Source: Limnoperna fortunei (lineage: Eukaryota > Mollusca > Bivalvia > Mytilida > Modiolidae). From it: DNA of 64,000 nt. The stretch covers positions 42,247,927-42,311,926 of the forward strand of contig OX104119.1 of NCBI GenBank assembly GCA_944474755.1, written 5' to 3'. Below the pieces are notes generated by a model that ran no database searches, was not told the DNA's origin, and worked only from the letters and a program-made list of their open reading frames with translations. Position numbers and translations under genes: made by a program. Positions 49,535 through 60,963 of this stretch are shown one piece after another. Positions within the stretch are counted from its first letter, which is position 1. Each line of letters begins with the position of its first letter.

Positions 49535-49770
49535 TTATATATATATATATATATGTCATGACGCTGAGTCATAGGTAGTTTTTCCTATTTCTAGATTTGA
49601 CTTTTCTCTATATAGACATGACAATGAGTAATTCGACTGGTGTCTAATTATAAGCAGGCACTGCTTACTCGTCCGGAGCACCTAAGTGCACCCATGGTTT
49701 TTATTGGGTGCGGTTTACTCTCTTTCTGAGTTTTATGTTTTTGGTTTTGTATTGTGCTTGTCTATATCTT
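49535..49770. repeat. TA microsatellite and dispersed repeat copy 2
   Basis: A (TA)n run at 49535-49554 precedes the second copy of the 48.4-kb repeat (49610-49770). Confidence 0.65.
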
Positions 49771-49825
49771 GCAACTGTCCTTTGGCTGTTGGCTTATGTG
49801 GTTCGGTTGAGTTTCTTTGCTATTT

Positions 49826-49985
49826 TTTATAATAGAATACAACCAGACAATGTTGCATCATATATTACAAATAAACAATGATGTAACATAGAATAAAAAT
49901 AAACAATGTTGTATCGTAGAATACAAATAAACAACAAATAGACAATGTTATATTATAAAATACAAATAAATAATAATATTATATT
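49826..49985. repeat. Short tandem repeat, ~30-35 bp unit
   Basis: Four to five imperfect units of gaatacaaataaacaatgtt gtatcatag type. Confidence 0.7.
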
Positions 49986-50023
49986 TTTGAATAAATAAAC
50001 TCAGTTATAATAAATGCCTCATT

Positions 50024-50299
50024 TTGTCATATTTGCTGATGGCTTGGAAAGCTTACTACAAACGTATTGTGGATGTGTTGTCTGACATTGAGGACATTAC
50101 AGACAGCAGGGATGCTGTCGTTGTCAAATGTTGCGATGTTGACAATGAAAGAGAGGATGAAGTTTCCCGCCTCCTGAAGAATAACACAAATTTAATAGTT
50201 TCAAATTTTTTATTGGTTAACTGCTTAATATATTTTTCTGTTTTTAATACCGCTGTTCTTCCGTTTTTTAGTCCAATCCTCCAACCAAATTTGCTTTAA
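50024..50299 (+). other. Unassigned open frame
   Basis: The frame contains MAWKAYYKRIVDVLSDIEDI then TDSRDAVVVKCCDVDNERED and EVSRLLKNNTN, with codon-like composition and low hydrophobicity for about 60 residues before running into AT-rich nonsense. No family is recognised and no splice sites were found. It may be a fragment of a dead gene or element. Confidence 0.25.
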
Positions 50300-51607
50300 T
50301 GAAACTAAAGGCACCCGTTTCACAAAAAGTCCGATTTACGATCAGTCGTAAGTTATATAGCTTGTACAATATTTAGAGACTAGTGGTAAATTGTAAGACT
50401 TTTTTTTAACTGGGACCTGGATATTGCTACTTTTCATTTTGTTAAGAAGCCTATTGAGGCTGGAAGAATTCTGCCAAATACCAATTTCACAGTTGACCAA
50501 AATGTTTGAATTTAAAAAAAAGACAATAACTCAAACTGTGCATTTAATTTCAATAAAACTTTCGGATATGGTTTCATATTAGGTCGATCACTTGCCGATC
50601 GATTTTGGGGAATGCCCTAAAATTTCAAGGTTACAGTTGCAAAAAAACTGACAATAACTCAAAAAGTGTGTATTTGATTTCACTGAAAGGTTAGGATATT
50701 ATTGCATATTGATTCCATCAAAGATCAAGGTGAACAGTCGACAAAAATTTGTACAATGATATTTTAAACAACTTAACATGGTATCATTGATCGCTAGATT
50801 AACGTTTTCTTGTTTTATTTAATAAGATACACGACTTAAACATAAAACCAAATATTCACAACATTGAAAAATTACTGTAAAATGTGTTTTCAGGATAATT
50901 TGTTATGCTTGGGTTTGGGAGGAGACAGGAGACTGTTGATTTTATAAACATCTTTAAATTTAATGTGGGTAGACGAGGAGATAAGAAAATGATTCCTTTC
51001 GAAAACCAGAACAACCAGGTACCAGTTTAAAAAAAAAACAGTATGACAATTTAAAAGGTACTTGAATATATGATAATTTATGTGATATCTGACCTTTTTT
51101 CTTTTAATATTTGAATGATCTCTTTTTGTTGCATTGATATAATCTTCAGCAAGAATAGTATGAGTCACTTAATCAACAGTAAGGAAAATGGAACCAACAA
51201 CATGATTTACAACATACAATTTTTACAATGAACAAAAAGACACTAATAAGAGAAAATATCCATTAAAACTGATGATGAATGCTTGTGCTCTGTTTTTACT
51301 TTTGATTGTATCCTGTTTAATTCGAAAAGACACCTCTTATATTATTCTTAGACGTATACAATATATATGTTTAATTCTAGAAAATATCAACTTTATTTGT
51401 ACAACCTTTAGTAACGTGAAAAAAGCATATATGTGATTAGCTCTTTTATCTTTGCTTTTTAACTACAAATAAAATTGATATTTTCAATGACTAAGGCCAT
51501 TCGTTGGTCAGTCTATGTCTAAATTTATGACAAGAAACACCGTCATTTGTATCGTTGCATAATCTTCTAGACTTGTACATTATTATTTTTTTGTTTATGC
51601 TGTATCG
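50300..51607. repeat. Degenerate repeats, no gene
   Basis: Between 50515 and 50760 the phrase gacaataactcaaa(c/a)(t/a)gtg with ttgatttca(a/c)t occurs twice, about 145 bp apart, typical of non-coding element tails. The rest is AT-rich without features. Confidence 0.45.
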
Positions 51608-52102
51608 TCATGTTTGTCGATCCGATACTAAATAAGTGTACTGGTTTAGCAGCATTCTTTTAGACTCTTTATATAATATTTTGAACTGCCTGTACTGTGT
51701 ATTTACACGATCCCAGTGGACTTATATTATTCCATCTCCCAATGAAAAAATATTATTCCATCTCCCAATGAAGAATATCTTAAACATTTAGAGTTAAACG
51801 CCATATAAAAATATAGCTTCATTAACCGGGTCGAATCGTAGACATAGACATAGTACATGTGTACTAGCGTGTGACGATGGAATTTTCTAATCTAATTCAG
51901 CATTTATGTATATATTATATAGGATGACAAAGTTACTTGTCATACAGTCACTGTAAGTAAATTATATACAAACGTGTATCCAGCGGATTTCTGAAACATC
52001 AGAAATACAGGGTTAATATCAAATTTTTATATATACGTCATGTTTGTCGATCCGATACTAAATGTGTACTGGTCTAGCAGCATTCTTTTAGACACTTTAT
52101 GT
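51608..52102. repeat. Direct repeats flanking an inverted partial satellite unit
   Basis: Gtttgtcgatccgatactaa and gtactggt(t/c)tagcagcattc occur at 51608-51672 and 52038-52102. Between them, 51803-52037 is a reversed, truncated copy of the array unit that follows, lacking its tRNA-like part. A 27-bp duplication (ttattccatctcccaatgaa) is at 51728-51775. Confidence 0.78.
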
Positions 52103-54690
52103 TTCAGAAATCCGCTGGATAGATATATTATATGGTTGTCACAATACTTAGACGTTTGTGTATAATTTACTTACTGTGACTGTATGACAAGTAACTTCAT
52201 CCTATATAATATATACAAAAATGCTGAATTAGATTACTGTCAAATTAATATGTATTAATCGTCACACGCTAGTACACATGTACTATGTATATGTCTACGA
52301 TTCACCCCGGTTAGTGAAGCTATATTTTTATATAGCGGATTTGGCCGAGGGGTCTAGACCGCTGGACATAGTACAGGCGATTTGGTGCCACAGTGTCACA
52401 ACGGTGTGAGTTCGAATCCCGCTGAGGGTAAACACAAATTTGACATCGTTAAAAATCTAATTCAAACAGTGTTGGGCTTAATTTGTAGAAGTATATATAC
52501 AAATTTGATATCATCCCTATATTTCTGATGTTTCAGAAATCCGCTGGATAGATATATTATATGGTTGTCACAATACTTAGACGTTTGTGTATAATTTACT
52601 TACTGTGACTGTATGACAAGTAACTTTGTCATCCTATATAATATATACAAAAAATGCTGAATTAGATTACTGTCAAATTAATATGTATTAATCGTCACAC
52701 GCTAGTACACATGTACTATGTCTATGTCTACGATTCACCCCGGTTAGTGAAGCTATATTTTTTATATAGCGGATTTGGCCGAGGGGTCTAGACCGCTGGA
52801 CATAGTGCAGGCGATTTGGTGCCACAGTGTCACAACGGTGTGAGTTCGAATCCCGCTGAGGGTAAACATAAATTTGACATTGTTAAAATCTAATTCAAAC
52901 AGTGTTGGGCTTAATTTGTAGAAGTATATATACAAATTTGATATTAACCCTGTATTTCTGATGTTTCAGAAATCCGCTGGATAGATATATTATATGGTTG
53001 TCACAATACTTTGACGTTTGTATATAATTTACTTATTGTGACTGTATGACAAGTACCTTTATCATCCTATATAATATATACAAAAATGCTGAATTAGACT
53101 ATTGTCAAATTAATATGTATTGGTTACGAAAATTCCATCGTCACACGCTAGTACACATTTACTATGTCTATGTCTACGATTCACCCCGGTTAATGAAGCT
53201 ATATTTTTTATATAGCGGATTTGGCCGAGGGGTCTAGACCGCTGGACATGGTGCAGGCGATTTGGTGCCACAGTGTCACAACGGTGTGAGTTCGAATCCC
53301 GCTGAGGGTAAACAAAAAAAAATTTGACAGTGTTAAAAATCTAATTCAAACAGTGTTGGGCTTAATTTGTAGAAGTATATATACAAATTGATATTAACCC
53401 TGTATTTCTGATGTTTCAGAAATCCGCTGGATAGATATATTATATGGTTGTCACAATACTTAGACGATTGTATATAATTTACTTACTGTGACTGTATGAC
53501 AAGTAACTTTGTCATCCTATATAATATATACAAAAATGCTGAATTAGATTACTGTCAAATTAATATGTATTGGTTACGAAAAATCCATCGTCACACGCTA
53601 GTACACATGTACTATGTCTATGTCTACGTTTCACCCCGGTTAATGAAGCTATATTTTTTATATAGCGGAATTGGCCGAGGGGTCTAGACCGCTGGACAAA
53701 GTGCAGGCGATTTGGTGCCACAGTGTCACAACGGTGTGAGTTCGAATCCCGCTGAGGGTAAACACAAATTTGACAGTGTTAAAAATCTAATTCAAACAGT
53801 GTTGGGCTTAATTTGTAGAAGTATATATACAAATTAGATATTAACCTTGTATTTCTGATGTTTCAGAAATCCGCTGGATAGATATATTATATAGTTGTCA
53901 CAATACTTAGACGTTTGTATATAATTTACTTATTGTGACTGTATGACAAGTAACTTTGTCATCCTTTGAATTAGATTACTGTCAAATTAATATGTATTGG
54001 TTACGAAAATTCCATCGTCACACGCTAGTACACATGTACTATGTCTATGTCTACGTTTCACCCCGGTTAATTAAGCTACATTTTTATATAGCGGATTTGG
54101 CCGAGGGGTCTAGACCGCTGGACATAGTGCAGGCGATTTGATGCCACAGTGTCACAACGGTGTGAGTTCGAATCCCGCCGAGGGTAAACACAAATTTGAC
54201 ATTGTTAAAAATCTAATTCAAACAGTGTTGGGCTTAATTTGTAGAAGTATATATAAAAATTTGATATTAACCCTGTATTTCTGATGTTTCAGAAATTCGC
54301 TGAATAGATATATTATATGGTTGTCACAATACTTAGACGTTTGTATATAATTTACTTACTGTGACTGTATGACAAGTAACTTTGTAATCCTTTATAATAT
54401 ATACAAAAATGCTGAATTAGATTACTGTCAAATTAATATGTATTGGTTACGAAAAATCCATCGTCACACGCTAGTACACATGTACTATGTCTATGTCTAC
54501 GTTTCACCCCGGTTAATGAAGCTATATTTTTTATATAGCGGAATTGGCCGAGGGGTCTAGACCGCTGGGCATAGTGCAGGCGATTTGGTGCCACAGTGTC
54601 ACAACGGTGTGAGTTCGAATCCCGCTGAGGGTAAACACAAATTTGGCAGTGTTTAAAAATCTAATTCAGTGTTGGGCTTAATTTGTAGAA
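52103..54690 (+). repeat. Tandem array of ~440-bp units with tRNA-like segments
   Basis: Six tRNA-like segments start at 52335, 52769, 53215, 53665, 54091 and 54538 (spacings 434, 446, 450, 426, 447). Each unit also has tttcagaaatccgctggata, ggttgtcacaatactt, gactgtatgacaagtaac, cacgctagtacacat and accccggtta, in the same order. Copies are nearly identical. The 61-63-codon frames repeated in the units (for example 53496-53687) are by-products. A TA run at 54697-54717 ends the array. Confidence 0.92.
52335..52432 (+). other. tRNA-like segment (representative copy, Leu/Ser-like head)
   Basis: The sequence opens gcggatttggccgaggggtc, with A-box-like tggccgagg...ctgga, and has a perfect B box gagttcgaatcccgc. 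A long variable region fits a class II tRNA, but the acceptor ends do not pair, so this is a tRNA-derived promoter module rather than a working tRNA. The same applies to the other five copies. Confidence 0.7.
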
Positions 54691-56388
54691 GTATATAAAT
54701 ATATATATATATATATATGTTGTTCTTATCCTTTAGTGTTCAGTCTATTTTGTTTGGAGTTATAAAAATTATGTTTTGTTAGCTTATAGAGAATAGGTGT
54801 TGGACAGTCAGACCATTTACATGCTTCAGCCTATTGTAGACTTCATACTAACGACTGAAAACATTCACAAAACGTCATTCAAAACTTTTGTATATGAACT
54901 TTTTGCGACATTGTTATATTGTGAACTGCATAATACAAGTAGACAATATTGTATAATACCTTATTATTGGTATGGTATTTTTATTAAAATGCAAGAAAAG
55001 ATATTTCTTTTCTTATCAAATTTTGTTGTAAAATGATATGATTTTCAAATATTACTAATTGTATGTTCTATTTATAGAAACTAATTGATAATTGACTGGT
55101 AATTATTTGCTTAATTCAATGGTAGCCTAACTTAAATAAATTTAATGAATTGTGGATTATAATTTTATTTGTTAGAGAGATCTGTTACTGTAATCAGTTA
55201 CTTGTATTGTTTCTGTATAATTAAATTTTTACCAGGTGTCAGTCCAGTTCTGTAACAGTTTATGTTTCTTGAAAGACAATTACTACAATATATCGTTTGT
55301 TTCAAAACTATGGCATCTGTTTATAATTTACTTACTGTTAATATGGGACAAGCATGTCATCATATATAATAAATAAAAAAAATGCAGAACTACATAGCAA
55401 CTAACAAATCTAGGGTATAGTGTTATACTCATTTTCACAGAGGATAAAAAATGTTTTATTGGTATTGAATCTCTCCCTCTCTCAGTTTAAAATAATAATA
55501 AAATATAAAGGCTCACCCTATGTATACATGAGCACAAAACCACAGAAACCATGAGTTCTTTCTATCCTTCATTTTTTGTTTTTGTTTGGCCTAGATAGGC
55601 AGCATTGTTTTGACTGTTCCATGTTATTTCACGTAAGTGTTAATGTGAAATGTGATAATAATAAGACTTCTTTTATGATGTTAATTGATAAAACCATTTT
55701 AAGATATAACAATGCACATTTAAACAGTAATTTAATGAATTTCAACACAACGAAAACACGGTCGTGGATCATTTTAAATGTTTAATTAAAATGGAAGTAC
55801 TTTTTACATCACATAGCCAATCATATAACAACCTTGTGTGTTGTGAGAATGTGCACTTCTATACCAGAACAGATGTTTTTGGTATTTGTTAAAATAATAT
55901 ATCGCAAAAGTTACACAGCAAAAAATGAATATAGTTTCTGCAGCAACAAGATAGAGGGCACCTTTTAGACTTGTGGAAAAATATACCCTCATTAAATGTA
56001 GATATATAAGGAAATGATTAGTTTATGGTAATAGGATGTCATAATAGAACGTCAGAAAAAAAATTAACATACATCTAGTAAAGATATATATGTTTGTGCA
56101 TATATGACACTAATAAATTCCGTATCACACCCCTTCAGAACAGATAAAGATTTCCTATATATTTTCCTATATATAAGTATGGATTCATTTGTTACTTGTG
56201 AATATAAAGAGGCTATGATTTGGTGATATCCATATCACATCCTGTATGAAACCGAGACCCATATCTTAAATCGGACCTAAAAGCCCTCAGGTAGATATGA
56301 GAGTCTCGGGTTGATACAGGTGTGATATGGATATTGGCATATATTAACCTCTTAATATTGCTTACAAAAATATCATTTTCACACACTA
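54691..56388. other. AT-rich intergenic region
   Basis: Contains a partial diverged array unit at about 55310-55390 (tttacttactgttaatatgg, acaagcatgtcatcatatat) and a ~111-bp hairpin at 56225-56335 (gatatccatatcac...gtgatatggatat, with internal ccgagac/gtctcgg). No gene. Confidence 0.55.
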
Positions 56389-56570
56389 GTACACATGTTC
56401 ATCACAATCGCTTTGATTAATGAAGCTATATATTTTTATAGAGTTTGTTTTGGCCTAGAGCACTGGACATCGAGCAAACTAATTGGTGCCATAGTATTAA
56501 CACTGCCAGTTTGAATAACTTAAAGAATAAGCACAGTGTTGGGTTTAATTTGGTGACATATGTACAATTT
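56389..56570 (+). repeat. Diverged single copy of the array unit
   Basis: Acacactagtacacatgt, ttaatgaagctatata, ttggcctagagcactggaca, ttggtgcca and cacagtgttgggtttaattt follow the array order. The B box is degraded (ccagtttgaataac). Confidence 0.72.
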
Positions 56571-56856
56571 ATATTCTGCCTTTTGGCATAATGTGACATG
56601 TTTTTATGTTCTGTAAGCATGGTCTGATGTGAATTTGCAATGCCTTACTTGAAACTATTTTATTTTTAATTGCTGTAATGTACAGACATAAATGAAAATT
56701 ATTTGAGATATTTTTTATTTGTTTATCCGCACAATATGCAATTGATGGCATTGGTGTTGATGGTAAACTGTAATTTTTAATCATGCAAAATAATACAAAA
56801 TATATTCGGACAAATGGAATAAAAATGTTTCTTTGAAGATCCATACTATAATCATA

Positions 56857-56934
56857 CTGCCTTTGAATGAGAGTGTTATGGTAGATTATCACATGAAGAA
56901 GATGTGTGATAATCTACTCTGAGTTCAAAGGCAG
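56857..56934. repeat. 78-bp hairpin
   Basis: Ctgcctttgaa ... gtagattatcacat and its complement atgtgtgataatctac ... ttcaaaggcag form a long stem with a short loop. Confidence 0.75.
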
Positions 56935-57059
56935 ATTTTTATTATGCTGAATGCCTGTTATCTAAAGAAGAAACGTGGACAACCATATTGACACTGCACT
57001 GTATATGTTAGATCCAAAATGCTGTTTGTCTACTTGTTGTTTTTACAAATAATTATTGA

Positions 57060-57330
57060 CCATTTTTATGTATTTGTTGTGTCTTTGACGTGTTGGGGCG
57101 GATATACAAACGACGTTCAAGTAAACTTCAGTTGAAGTTAGTGACCGTTTTCCAGGCCGACAATTTTAGGTCTGAACAGGTTTTATTTTTTTATATCACG
57201 CATAAACTTTGGATGGAACGGGTGATAATTTTCCCATTAGACAATCTGAAGTCGGAGCGGGTGTTATTTTTTCACTTTTTATATCACCCGTTGTGAGTAA
57301 GCTCGGGTAATAAACACCAGTTGCTATAAC
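57060..57330. repeat. Small repeat with 'tatatcaccc' motifs
   Basis: Two related blocks (gacaattttaggtctgaacagg and gacaatctgaagtcggagcgg, each followed by a T-run and tatatcac) suggest an element edge. Not coding. Confidence 0.4.
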
Positions 57331-58129
57331 GAGCGGGGCTAAAATGGATATCAGTAGAAATTTACACATGGTCACTGTCCAATAAAAAAACAGCATTTTT
57401 GCATGAAGTATAATAAAATTATATATGCATTGCATTCTTGATGATTTATAAATGTTTCATACAACACTTCTACAAATGGGACAGTTGAACATTTTTTCCT
57501 GTTTGTCTTCTTTCGGTTTTGCCTGATTATATACATTGGTTTTTTCATCTTTTGCTATATGCATGACACACAAAAAAAGGTATGTAAGCACGGTTAAATC
57601 CCCAAGTTTCATTTCATCATGACTACATTATTAAATCATCGATAAATATGTTTCAAATTAAGGCATCCAAATAATTGCATATGTTTTAAATTTAAAACTC
57701 CATACATTTAATATATACACCAAATTATGAAGCCGATTAACTATACATAAGTGACAAATTAGTACAGCGTTATGCATTACATATGTATATAAATAAGACA
57801 ACGATACAGGTAGTACATGTATTAAATTAAGCCATTATTACACATTACCTCTCTTTACAAAAAAGACACACTATATATGTTTGATATTAATACATCCATC
57901 CCATAGCATATGTAAAAACGACACATTATTACTTATTATCATATTAATGTATAACCCCATTACATTTGTATCATTTATGACACGCACTTTACCTACATTT
58001 AATATAAAATCAGAAAATCCCATTAATTGTACTTATTTATCACGTACATATAAAGAGAAGATAAAGGAAACACCAAACCTGCCATTGACTTACTAAATGG
58101 AAGAAAGCACAAAATATTTCTGCTATCCG
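57331..58129. other. AT-rich intergenic, no gene seen
   Basis: Only short chance frames. No repeat of clear period. Confidence 0.4.
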
Positions 58130-58379
58130 CCATACTGATCATTAATTTGTATCACAATTCATTCCTACCACTCATAATTATTGCATCACATTTTCGTCCT
58201 ACCGATGATAACATTTGTTTAAATCTTCGGTCTTATTTCTAATGATATTTGTATCACATTTCTGTCCTAATGCTCATTACAATTACATCGTATTTCTGTC
58301 TTACCGCTCATTATATCTGTATCACATTTCTGCAATACTGTATTAAGATATAAAGTAATTTCCTGTCATACTGATAATT
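58130..58379. repeat. Degenerate minisatellite, ~34-bp unit
   Basis: Unit approximated by tgtatcacatttctgtccta then ctgctcattacaa. Related to the better-kept array at 60500-60850. Confidence 0.65.
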
Positions 58380-59460
58380 AAGGTCTTTTCCACTACATTG
58401 GAAAGACCTTTTTGTATTTCTTATGATTATTAAGGTATTTTCCCTTTTCTAAGGAAAAGACCTTACTATATTTCTTATGATTAATATTTTTTCTACTTAC
58501 GCGGATGTTTGCCGAAAAGTGTCGCGACATATCATTTTGATACTTGGTACAATTATTCGGTCATATCCGGAGATGACTTGGGTCACCCTGTGAAACCGAT
58601 CTTTTTTTAGTAACAGAGTTATCTGCCCCAAACACCATAAACAGATACACGCCGAACCTGTAACCTATTCTCTGAATCTGAAGTGTACAAAATGTCGGTG
58701 GACGTATGGTCATGATTTAATACGTATTTTTTTCCAATCGACTTCCTCTATTCGTGTTTTTGACCGCAACGCGTTAATTTTTTTTAAGTCGTAGAGGCTT
58801 AGGACCACCACTATTGATCCTAAGTGGCATATATTACATTTAAAAAAATTAAGGTCAAATGCCACCTTTAGTGTTGTTAGCACCATATCTCATAATCCAT
58901 TAAAGATAGGAGACACTAGATAGAAAAAATACTCCTCTTATCGAGACCTTCATTTGGTACATTTGCCCTAAGCCGTGCGATGAACCGTTTTCGACTTTCA
59001 GCCCTAGATGCGTTTCGGTTAATTGGTTTTCATGTTACAAATTGAAAACGACTAGAGATAATATAATAAACATATATGTTTAAAATGATCAGTATTAAAA
59101 GAGCTTCAATTTGAGCCAAGGTCAAATGTCATAGGTCAAGGTCATACTATAGCAACAAGGCAACTGCTATAAACAGTTCTTAGCAACCTATATATTTTTT
59201 GAATCAGAATGATGTCCTTTATTGAAAGATGTCATTTCATGACAAGAAGTGGCATTTTGTCCCTAGCAACAGGAATAAAAGTCCTTAAAAACCTTTACAA
59301 ATAACTCATTTTTATGACTGGAAGTGACATTTTTTGCTTAGAAAGACACAAAATTCCAGATCATCACATATATTTTTTGACTTTAGAGGGACTGTGGGAA
59401 AGACCTTCTTATTTGTTCTAAGAACAATAGGGGGTTTAATTATTTTTTTTCTCATAAAAT
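58380..59460. mobile_element. Element with AAGGTCTTTTCC hairpins
   Basis: Hairpins at 58380-58410 and 58432-58464 resemble those at 3.3-3.5 kb and are followed by gtcgcgacatatcattttg. Accacctttag and aggtcaaatg motifs follow, then gggaaagaccttcttattt near 59395. Non-coding; boundaries are approximate. Confidence 0.5.
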
Positions 59461-60489
59461 TTCCAAATGGGTTTGCCAGAAAGTGTTTTAAAATATCATT
59501 TTGATACTAGGTACCTTTAATCGCTTTTTTTCTTTAATGTTTGAGCTGGCAGAATTAATACAACAAGCTCGACTGACAATTTATAATTTGATCTGCAATA
59601 ATTTGCACAATTTCAAAAATCGGTGTTAAACATTGTTAAAGTATTTGTTTGACAAGCAAAGATTGCCAGCATGCCCTTTCAACAATTAGCTTATTGCGGC
59701 CAAGTAGTCATATATTATTGATCCCAGCATATCCCCCCTAGGGTTGTGAGTTCGAGTCCGACATCAAACCAAGTGCGCTTGACGCCAACCATACTCGACA
59801 AGAATTTTAATATTTCCTTCAAAAGATTAACGTTTTTCACTGGATACTAGACATCATTGAATGGATAAAAGTTGCGAGTTGAGTAAAACCCTATACTTTA
59901 TTTGAAATCAGTATGTACATATGTAAATATATAACAATATAAAGTACCACACAACATGATTTGGTAAGAAGCTGACTCATCTTATACTAATCCGTCTCCG
60001 ATATAATTGTCCCTTATTCGCAAAGTGGGGTCATGCTAGGAATCTTTCTTAGTCGAGAATAAATGAAAACACACTTTAGACAATAAGATGAGTACTTACC
60101 GCTGCAAAAACAGTATATCCCAAAGCAACGGCTCCTTCGTTCTGATTGGTTTATATATAAAGCACAATGAACAAAATGTAACCAAACCAAATGTAATTCG
60201 CAGAAAAATAAAATATTAGGAATGCAAAAAGCATACTGTGTTATTATAGAACAAATGAATGCAAAAACATAGCAATTTACAGCAAGGACAATTCAAAGCT
60301 AGATTGAGGAATATACTCTCAAAAATATACGTCGACCTGTAGTTTGAAAAAGACATTTATACACAATACATTTAAAATTAAATTAGGACATCCATACACA
60401 ATACATATGTACAAAATTAAAGCATTCACATATATTATGCATTTAATTTAGACATTCATACACATAACATATACATCAAATAAGACATG
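59461..60489. other. Intergenic, no gene seen
   Basis: AT-rich sequence with a degenerate SINE-like phrase near 59745-59780 (gttgtgagttcgagtccgac, a B-box match). Nothing else. Confidence 0.4.
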
Positions 60490-60499
60490 CATATAGGAT

Positions 60500-60850
60500 A
60501 ATTGTGTCCCACTGTGTTACCCCTGTATCATAAGAGTGATGTACCGCTCATTAAACCTTATAACATATTTGTCTAACTGCACATTACACCAGTATCATAT
60601 GAGTGATGTACCGCTCATTACAACGTTATCACATTTTTGTCTATTTGCTCATTACACTTGTATCATATGAGTGATTTACCGCTCATTACAACTTTATAAC
60701 ATATTTGTCCCACTGCTCATTACACCTGTATCATATTCCTGTGCCACTGCTTATTACACGTGTATCTCATTTCTGTCACACTGCTCATTACACCTGTATC
60801 ACATTTCTGTCCCACTGCTTATTACACCTGTATCACATTTCTGTCATAAA
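60500..60850. repeat. Minisatellite, ~34-bp unit (70-bp higher order)
   Basis: About ten units of cattacacctgtatcacattt then ctgtcccactgct, some alternating with atgagtgatgtaccgct. The reading frames at 60671-60928 are products of the repeat. Confidence 0.82.
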
Positions 60851-60963
60851 AATTCTGATGACTATATCTATGATTACACTTTTTCATATATATTTTGTTA
60901 TTTTACCCATTTAATACATATACATTAAACACAATATATCATCTATGCTTGTCGGATAAATGT

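Noticed and set aside
53046..54560. Repeated 61-63-codon frames (MTSNFVILYNIYKN...) in the tandem array
   Set aside because: They recur only because the satellite unit recurs; frames break in some copies (52.1-52.9 kb) and include the tRNA-like segment. Not coding.
52335..54640. Six functional tRNA genes
   Set aside because: B box is perfect and A box good, but the 5' and 3' ends do not pair as an acceptor stem and no terminator T-run follows closely. Treated as tRNA-derived modules.
52103..54690. CRISPR-like regular array
   Set aside because: Unit length ~440 bp with no unique spacers, in animal DNA.
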